Assembly (NCBI RefSeq): GCF_009740285.1
Contig: NZ_CP046566.1
Coordinates: 1,170,501-1,234,500, forward strand
Direction: 5' to 3'
Source: Phnomibacter ginsenosidimutans
Lineage (GTDB): Bacteria > Bacteroidota > Bacteroidia > Chitinophagales > Chitinophagaceae
Length of the DNA stretch: 64,000 bases
This document shows, one piece after another, positions 50,251-60,098 of this stretch (position 1 is its first letter; every line of letters begins with the position of its first letter). The notes beneath the pieces are model-generated. The model was not told the origin of the DNA. It ran no database searches and was given only the letters and a program-made list of their open reading frames with translations. A program made the position numbers and the translations under genes.

Positions 50251-51319
50251 CTACCAGTCCATTTTTTGTGCTATAAATGCACTCAATTCTTCGGCCATTT
50301 GTGTATGCTCTGCCATGGTAGGGTGGCTATCGCAGCCGCTGGCATAGCGCTGGCTATAGAAGTAATGGGTGATGCGACTGATGCCCTGCTGCCGGCTTTG
50401 CTGCACCACCGCCAGTAAGTAGCGTTGCAATACTGCATTTAGTTCTGCATGTGCCATTGGGCTATTGAGTAAAATAAATGTAGCCTTGGGGTAATGCTGT
50501 TGCATTTGTTGCAGCAGTTGTACGTAGGCGTTGGTAAAGGCCACAGAATCTTGTATTCCATCGTTTTGACCAAGGCAAATGGTTACCACATCGGGCTGGT
50601 AGCGGCTAAAGCTCCATGGCAGGGCGTTGTCTGTCATGTTGATTTTGTTGTACACCTGCGGCATAACGGTTGTTTTATTGCAGCAGCTGTGTATGAGGCC
50701 AATACCCGACACGGAGGAGAGTTGCCATTGGGCGTTTAATTTTTGGGCGGTGAGTGGTCCATAGGCTTTGGATGCCCGGTGCTGATTGTACCACTGTCCG
50801 GTGTTGCAGGGGGCATCCTGCGTATCCATGCCTGTGCCGCAGGTGATGGAGTTGCCGAAAAATTCGATGCGGCGACTGGGGGCTTTGGGCAAAGGCAGGA
50901 GCCTGTTGCAACGTACGCCCCGCAGTTCGAGGTAGCCCATATCGGCTTCGGTGTTTTTGGTGATGGTGAGCTTGTGCCTGCGTTGCTTTTTGTTGGCTGC
51001 AATGTGTAGTACGTTATCTTTTCCGGTAAGCCATACTTTGTAAGAAGGTTCATTGTCGACTTGAATTTCGACACCGTTGTGATTGGTGCCCCATTTCATT
51101 TCATCGCCCAATAATACGGTGCAGCTATCGCCGCGAAATGACAACTCAATGTACACACCCGGTGCCCAAAAACGAGGCAGTTGCGGTTGTTCATTACTCA
51201 CTCTGCCGGTGATGCGGATTTGGGGATGATTGGCTGCATAGCTTGGTACTGCCGGGCTGTGCCAAAGCTGTGATGAAACCCATGCAGAGCAGGCTGCAGC
51301 AAAAAAAGCGAAACATCAT
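50251..51319 (-). CDS. CE2-like SGNH carbohydrate esterase, frameshifted N-terminus
   Basis: About 355 residues after correction. The main frame (50251-51201) has an N-terminal jelly roll (GVYIELSFRGDSCTVLLGDE) and an SGNH catalytic domain: Ser in IEFFGNSITCGTG, VVTICLGQNDGI, and the late Asp/His in CDSHPTMAEH, as in CE2 acetyl esterases. The start is in another frame: ATG at 51319 reads MMFRFFCCSLLCMGFITALA. Removing one base from the G3 run at 51254-51256 joins them as ALAQPAVPSYAANHPQIRI, which restores a signal peptide and the usual CE2 entry strand. The stop of the next esterase is eight bases away. Removal of acetyl groups from mannan is suggested by the divergent mannan PUL. Confidence 0.85.
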
Positions 51320-51327
51320 AGGGGCAT

Positions 51328-52017
51328 TTATTTGCGGCGTAAATAAGGAGCAATGAGTGGTTGCCAGATGGCATAGCCCTGTTTGTTCATGTGCAGTTTG
51401 TCTGACAAGAAAATGTCTTCCCGAATGCTGCCATCTGCATTGAGCATGTGGCTGTACACATCAATGTATTCGAGCCGTTTGGTGCGGTTGGCAAAGGTTT
51501 TGATGAGCTCGTTGGCGGCTTGCATTTGCGGGAGTACTTTTTGTCTGAACGGACTTGGCTTCATGGAAATGTAAACAATGGGCACTTTCGGCATTTTGCT
51601 GCGGATGTAATTGTGCAATCTTTTGAAGCGAACGAGGATGCTGTCGGCAGTTATCTGCGGACCGCCACCAAAATCATTTTCGCCGCAGTAAATCACAATT
51701 TGTTTGGGGTTGTATGGAAAGATGATTTCATCGGCATAGAGCAATAAGTGCGGCAGCGAGGAGCCGCCAAAGCCCCTGTTGAGAATGGGATAGCCCGGAA
51801 AATAATCCTGCACATCTTTCCAGTTGGTAAAGCTGGAACTGCCAATGAACAGGATGGGTTTTTGTGGGGGTGCTTTGATAGAATCCTGTTTTTTAAACCA
51901 CGCAATTTCATTGGCAAATGGTGCTGCCGCTTGTGCCTGTGTGGTATTGGTTGGCGCTGTAAGCATACAGCAGACAACCACTATTGTCCATACGCTTTTC
52001 AATAATCTATTCGTCAT
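51328..52017 (-). CDS. SGNH/GDSL-family esterase
   Basis: A 229-residue secreted SGNH hydrolase. Signal TIVVVCCMLTAPTNTTQAQA. Catalytic blocks: Ser in PILFIGSSSFTNW, Gly in LNRGFGGSSLPHLL, Asn in IVIYCGENDFGGG, and Asp/His in LSDKLHMNKQGYAIW. The start codon overlaps the stop of the AraC gene (ATGA), so the two are translationally coupled. With the CE2-like gene it makes a two-esterase set next to the mannan PUL; removing acetyl groups from glucomannan is the likely job, inferred from context. Confidence 0.92.
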   Translation of the reverse strand: MTNRLLKSVWTIVVVCCMLTAPTNTTQAQAAAPFANEIAWFKKQDSIKAPPQKPILFIGSSSFTNWKDVQDYFPGYPILNRGFGGSSLPHLLLYADEIIFPYNPKQIVIYCGENDFGGGPQITADSILVRFKRLHNYIRSKMPKVPIVYISMKPSPFRQKVLPQMQAANELIKTFANRTKRLEYIDVYSHMLNADGSIREDIFLSDKLHMNKQGYAIWQPLIAPYLRRK

Positions 52018-52898
52018 ATAAATACTCGTTTTTCGTAACTGTAATTTTCACGGAATTCTTTGGGGGTGCAGTTTTTCTTTTTGCGGAACAGGCGGTTGAA
52101 ATTGGAAATATTGTTGAAGCCGCAGTGATAAGCTACTTCAGCAACCGGTTGATGCGTATCGATGAGTAGCCGCGACGCATGGCCCAATCGTATTTCGAGC
52201 AGGCTATCCATAAAGCTGATGCCGGTGTGAGATTTGAAGAAGCGGCTGAAAGATACCTGTGTCATGTTGGCCAGCTTGGCAGCATCGGCCAGGGCAATGG
52301 GTTTGTCGAAATTTTGTTTCATGTACTCCATTACCTTTTCTACGCGGCGGCTGGTGTAGCTGCTTTGTACATTGTTGAAACTGCCATTGGATAATATGCG
52401 CATGTTTCTGGAAATGGAGAGGTCGTGTAAAATGGACATGAGTTCGAGTACCGAATCGAAGCCCTGTTTGGTGCGCAGTTGTTTCAACCGCGGACTGATT
52501 TGCTGAATGGTGCTTTTGGAGAAGAGAATGCCCCTTGTGGATTTCTCGAACATGTCGCGGATAAAATGCAGTTGATTGCGCCGCAGCATTTTGTCGTCAA
52601 ACAAGTCTTTGTGAAACTGAATGGTGATTTCTTGTATATCACGGCTTTTGCATTGATGTGTTTTCCAAACATGTGGCAGGTTGGGGCCCACCAGCACCAG
52701 TTCTGCTGCGTCTATCACTTCAATATGATCGCCAATGACGCGTTTGGCTCCCTTTGCATTTAAGATGCAGTTGAGTTCATATTCTTCATGATAATGCAGG
52801 GGAAAATCGAACTCGGTTTTGGTGCGTTCGAAAATGGTAAAGCAATCGCTGGCGGTGAGCGGCGTTATTTCTTTCAGGATGTTTCTTTGGCTCGTCAT
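52014..52898 (-). CDS. AraC-family transcriptional regulator with cupin sensor domain
   Basis: A 294-residue cytoplasmic regulator. N-terminal cupin-like sensor (FDFPLHYHEEYELNCILNA; AELVLVGPNLPHVW), C-terminal double helix-turn-helix of AraC type: PIALADAAKLANMTQVSFSR in the first and HQPVAEVAYHCGFNNISNFN then RLFRKKKNCTPKEFRENY in the second. It is divergent from the mannan susC and heads an operon with the two esterases, so it probably controls both sides in response to a mannan-derived sugar. That target is inferred from position. Confidence 0.94.
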   Translation of the reverse strand: MTSQRNILKEITPLTASDCFTIFERTKTEFDFPLHYHEEYELNCILNAKGAKRVIGDHIEVIDAAELVLVGPNLPHVWKTHQCKSRDIQEITIQFHKDLFDDKMLRRNQLHFIRDMFEKSTRGILFSKSTIQQISPRLKQLRTKQGFDSVLELMSILHDLSISRNMRILSNGSFNNVQSSYTSRRVEKVMEYMKQNFDKPIALADAAKLANMTQVSFSRFFKSHTGISFMDSLLEIRLGHASRLLIDTHQPVAEVAYHCGFNNISNFNRLFRKKKNCTPKEFRENYSYEKRVFI

Positions 52899-53034
52899 GA
52901 TAAAATAATATCATTTATGAATGCTGAGTAAACCTGCCTGATTGGGCTTGTATTGTGCTGTTATTACAGTGTGTGAAGAAAGAGAATTGCAGGGAGATTC
53001 AAACTGTTTTTCAGAAAAGTACAATAATTGGATA

Positions 53035-53048
53035 AAATAGTACTATTT
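53035..53048. promoter_or_regulatory. Perfect 14-bp palindrome upstream of the mannan susC
   Basis: AAATAGTACTATTT at 53035-53048 is an exact palindrome, centred about 52 bases before the SusC start codon in the 195-base divergent region with araC. It may be an operator or part of the promoter; AraC proteins more often use direct repeats, so this is uncertain. Confidence 0.35.
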
Positions 53049-53093
53049 AGCTGGACCCTTCGAAATCTACATTTGAACAAACAATCTTGCTGT

Positions 53094-56000
53094 ATGAGAA
53101 AATTCATGTCGTGTTGTTTGCTGCTGTGTGTTTTTGTATTGTACGAAGCACAGGCGCAAACAAGAAAAGTAACCGGAAAGGTTACTGACGAACAGGGCGC
53201 TGCATTGAGTGGTGCCACTGTTTCGGTGAAGCAAACGGCTATTTCAACCCTTACCGATGCGAAAGGTGCTTTTACGATTGAAGTGCCGGCTACCGGCAAA
53301 ACATTGCTGATATCGTATGTGGGCATGGAAACGCTGGAATTGCCTATTCAGGGAAAAAACAATGTAACCGCACAATTAAAAACGCAGGCCAGTGCACTGG
53401 GCGATGTGGTGGTGATTGGGTATGGTAGTGTCCGCAAAACGGATGCTACAGGTGCCGTGCAACGCCTTACCCGTGAAGATTTGTTGCGGGATAATCCCAG
53501 CAATATTTTGCAAGCGATGCAGGGCAAGCTGGCCGGTGTAAACGTCACGCAAAACGATGGTGCGCCGGGTGCAGGCCTCAGTATCAGGGTGCGGGGTTCC
53601 AATTCTTTTTGGGTGGTACAGAACCTTTGTATGTGATAGACGGTGTACCGTTCAACAACAGCAACAGTGGCGGCACGCCTGGCTCTATTGGTGAAGATGA
53701 AAAGCAAACGCTGAATGTGTTGGCCTTTCTTAACCCCAACGATATTGAATCCATCGACATTTTGAAAGATGCTTCGGCAACGGCTATCTACGGTTCTCGT
53801 GGTGCCAATGGTGTGGTGCTCATTACCACCCGCAAGGGCAGGCTGGGCAAAGACCGTGTAGAACTCACAGTGAATTTGGGTATGGCAGAAGTAAGCCGCA
53901 AGTTGCCGATGCTGTCGCCACAACAATTTGCCCGCTATCAAAATCTCTCTTATGAAAATGCCAATTACTACGATGGTACTTCCTACAATATTCCATACTC
54001 ACCCGAGCAGATTGATTCGTTGGGCAGCGACAAGAACAACTGGCAGGATGCCATTTTCAGAAAAGGATTTTCGCAGCAGTATGCATTGAATGTATCGGGT
54101 GCTACGGAGTCTGGCAGCCACAGTTTGTCATTTCAATACCTCAATCAGGAAGGTACGATCATTCAATCAGATTTCAGAAAGATAGGATTGAATGCCAACC
54201 TGCATCGCAACGTAGGCAAATTTGTGAAAGTGGGCACCAGTACGTCTATTGCCAACTCTCGAACCAATGGTGTAAAAACCGGTACAGATAAATCGGATGC
54301 GGCCAGTGCCGGTGTTATTCGTGCTGCCCTTACTTATCCGCCTACCATTCAGCAAGAAGAAGAATTTGATGGTACCGGTGAAGGCTTCTTCATTACGAAC
54401 CCTGTTATTTATTCTAGAGATGTACTCAACCGGGTGACGGGTTACACCATCTTTTCTTCCAACTATGCTGAAGTCAGTTTTTTGAAAGACTTCAAGTTTC
54501 GGCAGAACCTGGGTTTTAACTACGGTGCCAACACCCGAGATCAGTATTATCCTCGCACTGTGTATGAAGGATTTAGCGTAAAAGGTTCGGCATTGAAGGC
54601 GGATAATATCTGGACGAGCATGGTATCTGAAAGCATTCTGACATTCAACAAGAAACTGGACAATCACAGCATTAATGTAATGGGTGCTTCTACGTTTGAA
54701 AGAACCAACGGTCAATCAAAAAGAGCGGAAGCCAAAACCTTCCCCAATGATTTGTTGCAAAATGAAAACATGCAATCTGCCGAGCAGGTGTTGCCCATCA
54801 TTACCAACAAGTATCAGTCTACACTGATTTCATTTTTGGGTCGTATCAATTATACCTACAAAGACAAACTGTTGCTGACACTTTCTTATCGTCAGGATGG
54901 CTCCAGCAAGTTTGGTAAAAACAACAAGTGGTCGGGCTTTCCATCTGCTGCAGTAGCGTGGAAGTTGCATCAGGAAAAATGGCTGCAAAAATCCAAGGCA
55001 ATTTCTAACCTCACCATGCGGTTGAGCTATGGCCAAACCGGTAATCAGGGTATTGGTTCGTATGCATCGCTGTCGAAACTGGCAGTGTACAACTACACAT
55101 TCAACGGCACTACACAAACAGGATTGGCCGATGACGTGTATGCCGGTCCTGCGAACCCCGGTTTGAAGTGGGAAACCACTACTGCCTACAATGCCGGAAT
55201 CGATTTGGGCTTGTTCAACAACCGCCTGCAGTTGCATGCCGATGCGTATGTAAAAAGAACAGATGATTTGCTGCAATACATCACCACGCCGGCTTCTACA
55301 GGTTTTCAGCGCCAGCTGCGCAACTCTGGTTCTGTAGAAAACAAAGGCCTTGAATTGTCGGTAGAAGGTTTGATTGTAAACAACAAAAACTTTCAGTGGA
55401 AAGCCAATGCCAATATTGCTTTCAACCGCAATAAAATCCTGAGTTTGGGTGGCGATGTGAAGGAGCAATTTGCCAGCAATATTTCTACCCGTGATGCGCC
55501 TTTTATTCAGGTGGCGGGTCAGCCCATTGGTGCTTTGTATGGCTATGTAGAAGACGGCTATTACGACAACGAAGCAGAAGTGCGTAATTCCATGGTGTAT
55601 GTGAATCAGCCGTGGGCCATCATTCGCCGCATGATCGGTGAAGTAAAATATCTGAACCTCGACAATGATCCTACTTCTATAGCAGCTACCGACAGAATGG
55701 TCATCGGCAATGTGAATCCCGATTACACATTTGGATTCATCAACAACTTCAGCTACAAAAACTTTGACCTCAGCATTTTCATCAATGGTGTGCAGGGTAA
55801 TGATGTGGTGAACATGAACAAAGTATTCAATGGCAATATCGGTTCGTCTAAAAACATCAGCGAAGACATGCTGGCTGGTGCGTGGACGCAGGGCAAAGAC
55901 AATAGCATGGCTACTGAACCTAAAGCCATTCGTCAGTTTTGGCGTACACTGTTGTTCTCCCGCCGTTTTATTGAAGATGGCAGTTTTGTCCGCATCAAGA

Positions 56001-56218
56001 ATGTAGCATTGGGCTACACTCTTCCCAAGAAGTTGGTGAAGGGAATCAACTCCATTCGGGTAGTGGCCAGTGTTAATAACCTGTACACATTTACGAAGTA
56101 TACAGGCTTCGATCCGGAAGTGAACAGCTATGGTGATAATCCTGCTTTGTTTGGTGTAGACCTGGGTGGTTATCCCAATGCCAGAACCTACAATTTGACC
56201 ATTCGTTGCGGCTTCTAA
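53094..56218 (+). CDS. SusC/RagA transporter of the mannan locus (one-base frameshift)
   Basis: About 1041 residues after correction. ATG at 53094 gives the signal [17 protein letters not shown]. Domains: carboxypeptidase D-like ([20 protein letters not shown]), plug ([40 protein letters not shown]) and barrel with terminal TIRCGF. The frame breaks after [10 protein letters not shown]; adding one T to the T5 run at 53606-53610 gives [19 protein letters not shown], the normal plug sequence, in the frame that continues to 56218. With the following SusD it should import manno-oligosaccharides released by the GH26 enzyme. Confidence 0.92.
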
Positions 56219-56245
56219 TTGTGCACGTCAAAAAAAGAAAGAGGA

Positions 56246-57864
56246 ATGAAAAAGAGTATACAAATAAAAACGATACTGGCTGCACTCACGGGCATGTTGT
56301 TGCTCAGCGCCTGTAGCAAAGAGCTGGAAGAAAAACCGTTTTCGTTTTTGTCGCCGGAAAATTTTTACAAGAACGAAAGTGATGCCAAAACCGCCATCAA
56401 TGGGGTGTACAACGCTCTATACACCTATGATATGTATCTACAGCCGTTTTGGAATCTTACGGTGTTGGATGACGATCATGTATCTGGTGTAGACTGGTTT
56501 TTGGGTACCAGTGGTGCGGGTAACCCGCAAGGTTATTGGGGTGTGAACGGACCATGGGTGGGATGTTACAGCATCATTGCCCGTGCCAATACCGTGCTGG
56601 AAAATGTGGCCAATATTGAAACACAAATTGACCCCGAGATTAAAACCCGCATTATGGGTGAAGCCCACTTCTTGCGGGCATGGTCTTATTTTCAGTTGGT
56701 GCAGTTGTACGGGCCTGTGCCGGTACGTTTGAAATCATTGTCGGCAGATGCGAATCCTGCAGTGCCCCGTACACCGGTGAAAGAAGTGTACCAGGTAATT
56801 ATTGATGAGTTGAAGCTGGCCGAAACGATGTTGTTCCCGGTTGGTCATAGCAAGGCTGGTGAGCCCGGCCGTGCCACCCGTGGATTGGCAAAGGGATTGC
56901 TGGCCAAAGTGTATCTCACTATGGCATCGGGTGGCGTGGCATCGGGCACGGTATCGGTGCGTGGTGGTCAAGACAATGCGGTGTATGTGCATACAAAAAT
57001 GTGGTGGCAGGTTTAGAAGGCCTCGATACCAAACAATATTTTGAACTGGCACGGGATAAAGCCATGGAAATAATCAGCAGTGGTGAATACAGTTTGTTTA
57101 CCAGCTGGAAAGAACTGTGGAGCAAGGCGGGCCGCAACAAGCAGGAACATATGTGGATGCTGCAATCGCAGGCAGGCACCCAGTTTGTCAATAACCTGAG
57201 TATTTATTTTTCTGCATACTCTACGTTTGGCCGTGGTGCGGTGTGGGTAACCAACAACCATTATTCCGATTACGAAGACAAAGACAAACGTACATTGGAT
57301 GGTGTAGCACACAACTATGAAACCAACACGGGCACTAAGTATTACTACCCTTCGTGGCAGGCCGATTTGTACCGTATTGTAAATGGTGTAACCTACAACA
57401 ACAATGGCACAACAGATAACAGGGCATATGTTATCAAATACGCCGATGTAAACGATCCCACTGTAGCCAACAGCGACGCCCATTACCCGTTGATGCGCTA
57501 TTCGGAAGTGTTGCTGACATATGCAGAAGCAGCCAACGAAGCCAACGGTGGCCCGACCACAGAAGCCTACAAGCAGTTGAATGCTGTACGTGCCCGTGCA
57601 GCCGCTACAGAAGCACCCGCCGGCATGACGCAAGAGCAATTCAGAAGTTTTGTGATTGCTGAAAGAGCCAGAGAATTTGCCCTCGAAGGTGTCCGCCGTT
57701 TCGATCTGATGCGCTGGGGCATCTACCTGCAGGTGATGAACAAAATTTCTGCAGGACAAAACAATATTTCCAAAGTGCGGAGTTTGCGCAACTTGTTGTT
57801 GCCCATTCCGCAGGCTGAACTGAACTCCAATCCGATGATTACAGAAAACAATCCCGGTTGGTAA
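56246..57864 (+). CDS. SusD/RagB lipoprotein of the mannan locus (one-base frameshift)
   Basis: About 539 residues after correction. ATG at 56246, preceded by AGAGGA, gives the lipobox LTGMLLLSACSKELEE (Cys23). First half: FYKNESDAKTAINGVYNALY and GEAHFLRAWSYFQLVQLYG. The frame breaks at VYVHTK; adding one A to the A5 run at 56995-56999 gives HTKNVVAGLEGLDTKQYFEL, continuing in the second frame to RAREFALEGVRRFDLMRWG and the terminal LLPIPQAELNSNP. It pairs with the SusC upstream and precedes the TIG lipoprotein by 30 bases. Confidence 0.92.
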
Positions 57865-57894
57865 ATTTCTTCATCTATCACTACCTTCTTATTT

Positions 57895-58941
57895 ATGAAA
57901 AAGAATTTGCATAACCTCTACCGGCTGTTGCCGCTGCTGCTGCTTAGTGCATTGTATGCCTGCGATAAGGACAAGCTGGATGCGTCAGCCGCACCACCAG
58001 AAATCTCAGGTGTTACGTACCTCACCAATCGTGAAGTGCAGCAGACATCTGTCAACTATGGCGATTGGATCATCATCAAAGGCCAGCATTTGGCCACCAC
58101 GTACAAGGTTGATTTTAGTGGAGTAGTAGCTGCAGATTCCTTGACCTATGCCGATGATACATCGGTGACGGTGAAGATTCCTCCCACACTGCCGGCACCT
58201 GCCGATAACCCTATCACTGTCACTACCAAGTATGGGACTGCTACTTACAATTTCCGCATTTTGCAACCGGCTCCTGAGATATTGTCTGTAGAGCCGATGG
58301 CGGGTGCTGCCAATCAGGAAATCACCATCCGCGGTTATTATTTTGGCGGTGTTACCAGTGTGAAGTTTGGCGATACACCGGCCGAAATTGTGAGCAATAC
58401 CAAAGAGGAAATCAAAGTGAAAATTCCTGCTGGTATTACTACGGCTTATATTACTGTAACGACGCCCAGTGGCACGGTTCAATTTTCTAAAATCTTCGGG
58501 TTTAAGTATGAAGTGTTTACCGATGGCTTGCCCGCTGGCTGGACTTACAGCCCGTCATCAGCCAACGTAACGTATGATGCCACTGTGACGACGCCTGTTC
58601 GCAGAGGTGCTACTTCTTTAAAAGTTGAGTTCAAAGCAGCATGGTCATTTTTACGGTTGGTAAAATCTGTTGCCTTGAGTAGTACTGGTTATCAGGGATT
58701 GAAGTTTTCTATGTATGCACCCGATAATTTCCTGAACAAGAAAGTGCGGATTTACCTCAACGGTTCTACAGCGGCAACTTACACCATTACGGTTGCCAAA
58801 ACGAATGAATGGATAGATTATCAGCTGCCGTTTACCAACTTCAATAATCCGGCTACCATTACGCAGATTATTTTCAATGAGTTTAGCGGCACCGCTACTT
58901 TCCCCCGTCAGATTTATGTAGATGATATTGGCTTGTATTAA
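57895..58941 (+). CDS. IPT/TIG-domain surface glycan-binding lipoprotein
   Basis: A 348-residue lipoprotein, lipobox LLPLLLLSALYACDKD (Cys23). Two IPT/TIG Ig-like domains (about residues 38-120 with WIIIKGQHLATTYKVDFSG, and 125-205 with EITIRGYYFGGVTSVKFGD) are followed by a C-terminal beta-sandwich of about 140 residues (LKVEFKAAWSFLRLVKSVAL; FPRQIYVDDIGLY) that resembles a carbohydrate-binding module. The same layout is typical of the surface glycan-binding protein encoded after SusD in mannan and other PULs. Mannan binding is inferred from the following mannanase gene. Confidence 0.88.
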   Translation: MKKNLHNLYRLLPLLLLSALYACDKDKLDASAAPPEISGVTYLTNREVQQTSVNYGDWIIIKGQHLATTYKVDFSGVVAADSLTYADDTSVTVKIPPTLPAPADNPITVTTKYGTATYNFRILQPAPEILSVEPMAGAANQEITIRGYYFGGVTSVKFGDTPAEIVSNTKEEIKVKIPAGITTAYITVTTPSGTVQFSKIFGFKYEVFTDGLPAGWTYSPSSANVTYDATVTTPVRRGATSLKVEFKAAWSFLRLVKSVALSSTGYQGLKFSMYAPDNFLNKKVRIYLNGSTAATYTITVAKTNEWIDYQLPFTNFNNPATITQIIFNEFSGTATFPRQIYVDDIGLY

Positions 58942-58950
58942 AATAACAGG

Positions 58951-60098
58951 ATGCTGAAAAGGATACAGAAGTTTTTGGTTGTGTTGTTTGTAGGCTGTTG
59001 TACTGGCTGGCTATTGCCGGCATCCGCACAGCAGGTGTCGGATAAGCATGCTACCAAAGAAGCCAAGCGGTTGTTTCAACGGCTCTATACTTTGCAGTCG
59101 AAGTACCGCATTTTCGGCCATCAGGATGCACTGGCCTATGGTGTAGGCTGGAAAGGCATTCCGGGTAAAAGTGATGTGGCCACAGTGGTAGGTGAACATC
59201 CGGGGTTGATGGGCTGGGATATTGGTCACCTTGAATTAGATGCTGCTAAAAATTTGGATGATGTACCCTTTGATAGCATGAAGCGATACATCCGTGAAGG
59301 ACATGCTGCTGGTTCTGTTATCACCATCAGCTGGCATTTGCGTAATCCGCTTACAGGTGGCTCTGCATGGGATACCACACATGGCACTGTTGCATCCATT
59401 TTGCCAGGTGGCAGCAAGCATGCTGTGTTCAATAGCTGGCTCGATAAAGTAGCTGTATTTATGCAAGACTTGAAGGATGACAACGGCAGGTATATTCCTG
59501 TGTTGTTTCGGCCCTTTCATGAAGTAACGGGCAACTGGTTTTGGTGGTGCAAAAACAATGCAACCCCAGAAGCGATACAGCAATTGTGGCGCTACACGGT
59601 GCAGTATTTGCGGGAGCAAAAAAACTCCATCATTTGCTGTATGTGTACAACACCGCTGAGTTTGCCGATGCACAGGCTTTCCTACAATATTACCCCGGTG
59701 ATGATGTGGTGGATGTGATGAGCTTCGATCAGTATCAGCATGAACCGGTAGCACAAAAGCAGCAGTTTATACAAATCATGCAGCAGCGGGTGCAGGTATT
59801 GTGTGCTACGGCACAGTCGCACAAGAAAATTGCAGCTCTTGCTGAAACAGGCATGGAAGCTGTACCCGATCCGCAATGGTGGACAACCGTGTTGTTGCCC
59901 ATTGTGGAAAGGTATCCATTGTCGTATGTGTTGTTGTGGCGCAATCATGGTTATATGCCTTCCACAGGCAAAATGCATTATTACGGACCCTATGCAGGGC
60001 AAGTGTCGGCAGCAGATTTTATACAATTCTATCATCACCCCGTGATGTTGTTTCAACGAAAACTGGCCCAATTAAAAGAGAACAAGCGTAAGAGATGA
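58951..60098 (+). CDS. GH26 endo-beta-1,4-mannanase (one-base frameshift)
   Basis: About 382 residues after correction, secreted (signal LVVLFVGCCTGWLLPASAQ). It hydrolyses internal beta-1,4-mannosidic bonds. First part: YRIFGHQDALAYGVGWKG, HPGLMGWDIGHLELDAA, ITISWHLRNPLTGG and acid/base Glu191 in FRPFHEVTGNWFWW. The frame breaks at the A7 run at 59618-59624; adding one A gives YLREQKKLHHLLYVYNTAEF in the frame that continues to 60098 with FADAQAFLQYYPGDDVVDVM and the nucleophile Glu (bases 59844-59846) in AALAETGMEAVP. Its stop overlaps the symporter start (ATGA). Confidence 0.92.

Noticed and set aside
50012-50347. Plus-strand frame of 111 codons
   Set aside because: Overlaps the end of the CE2-like esterase and has no domain or good start context.
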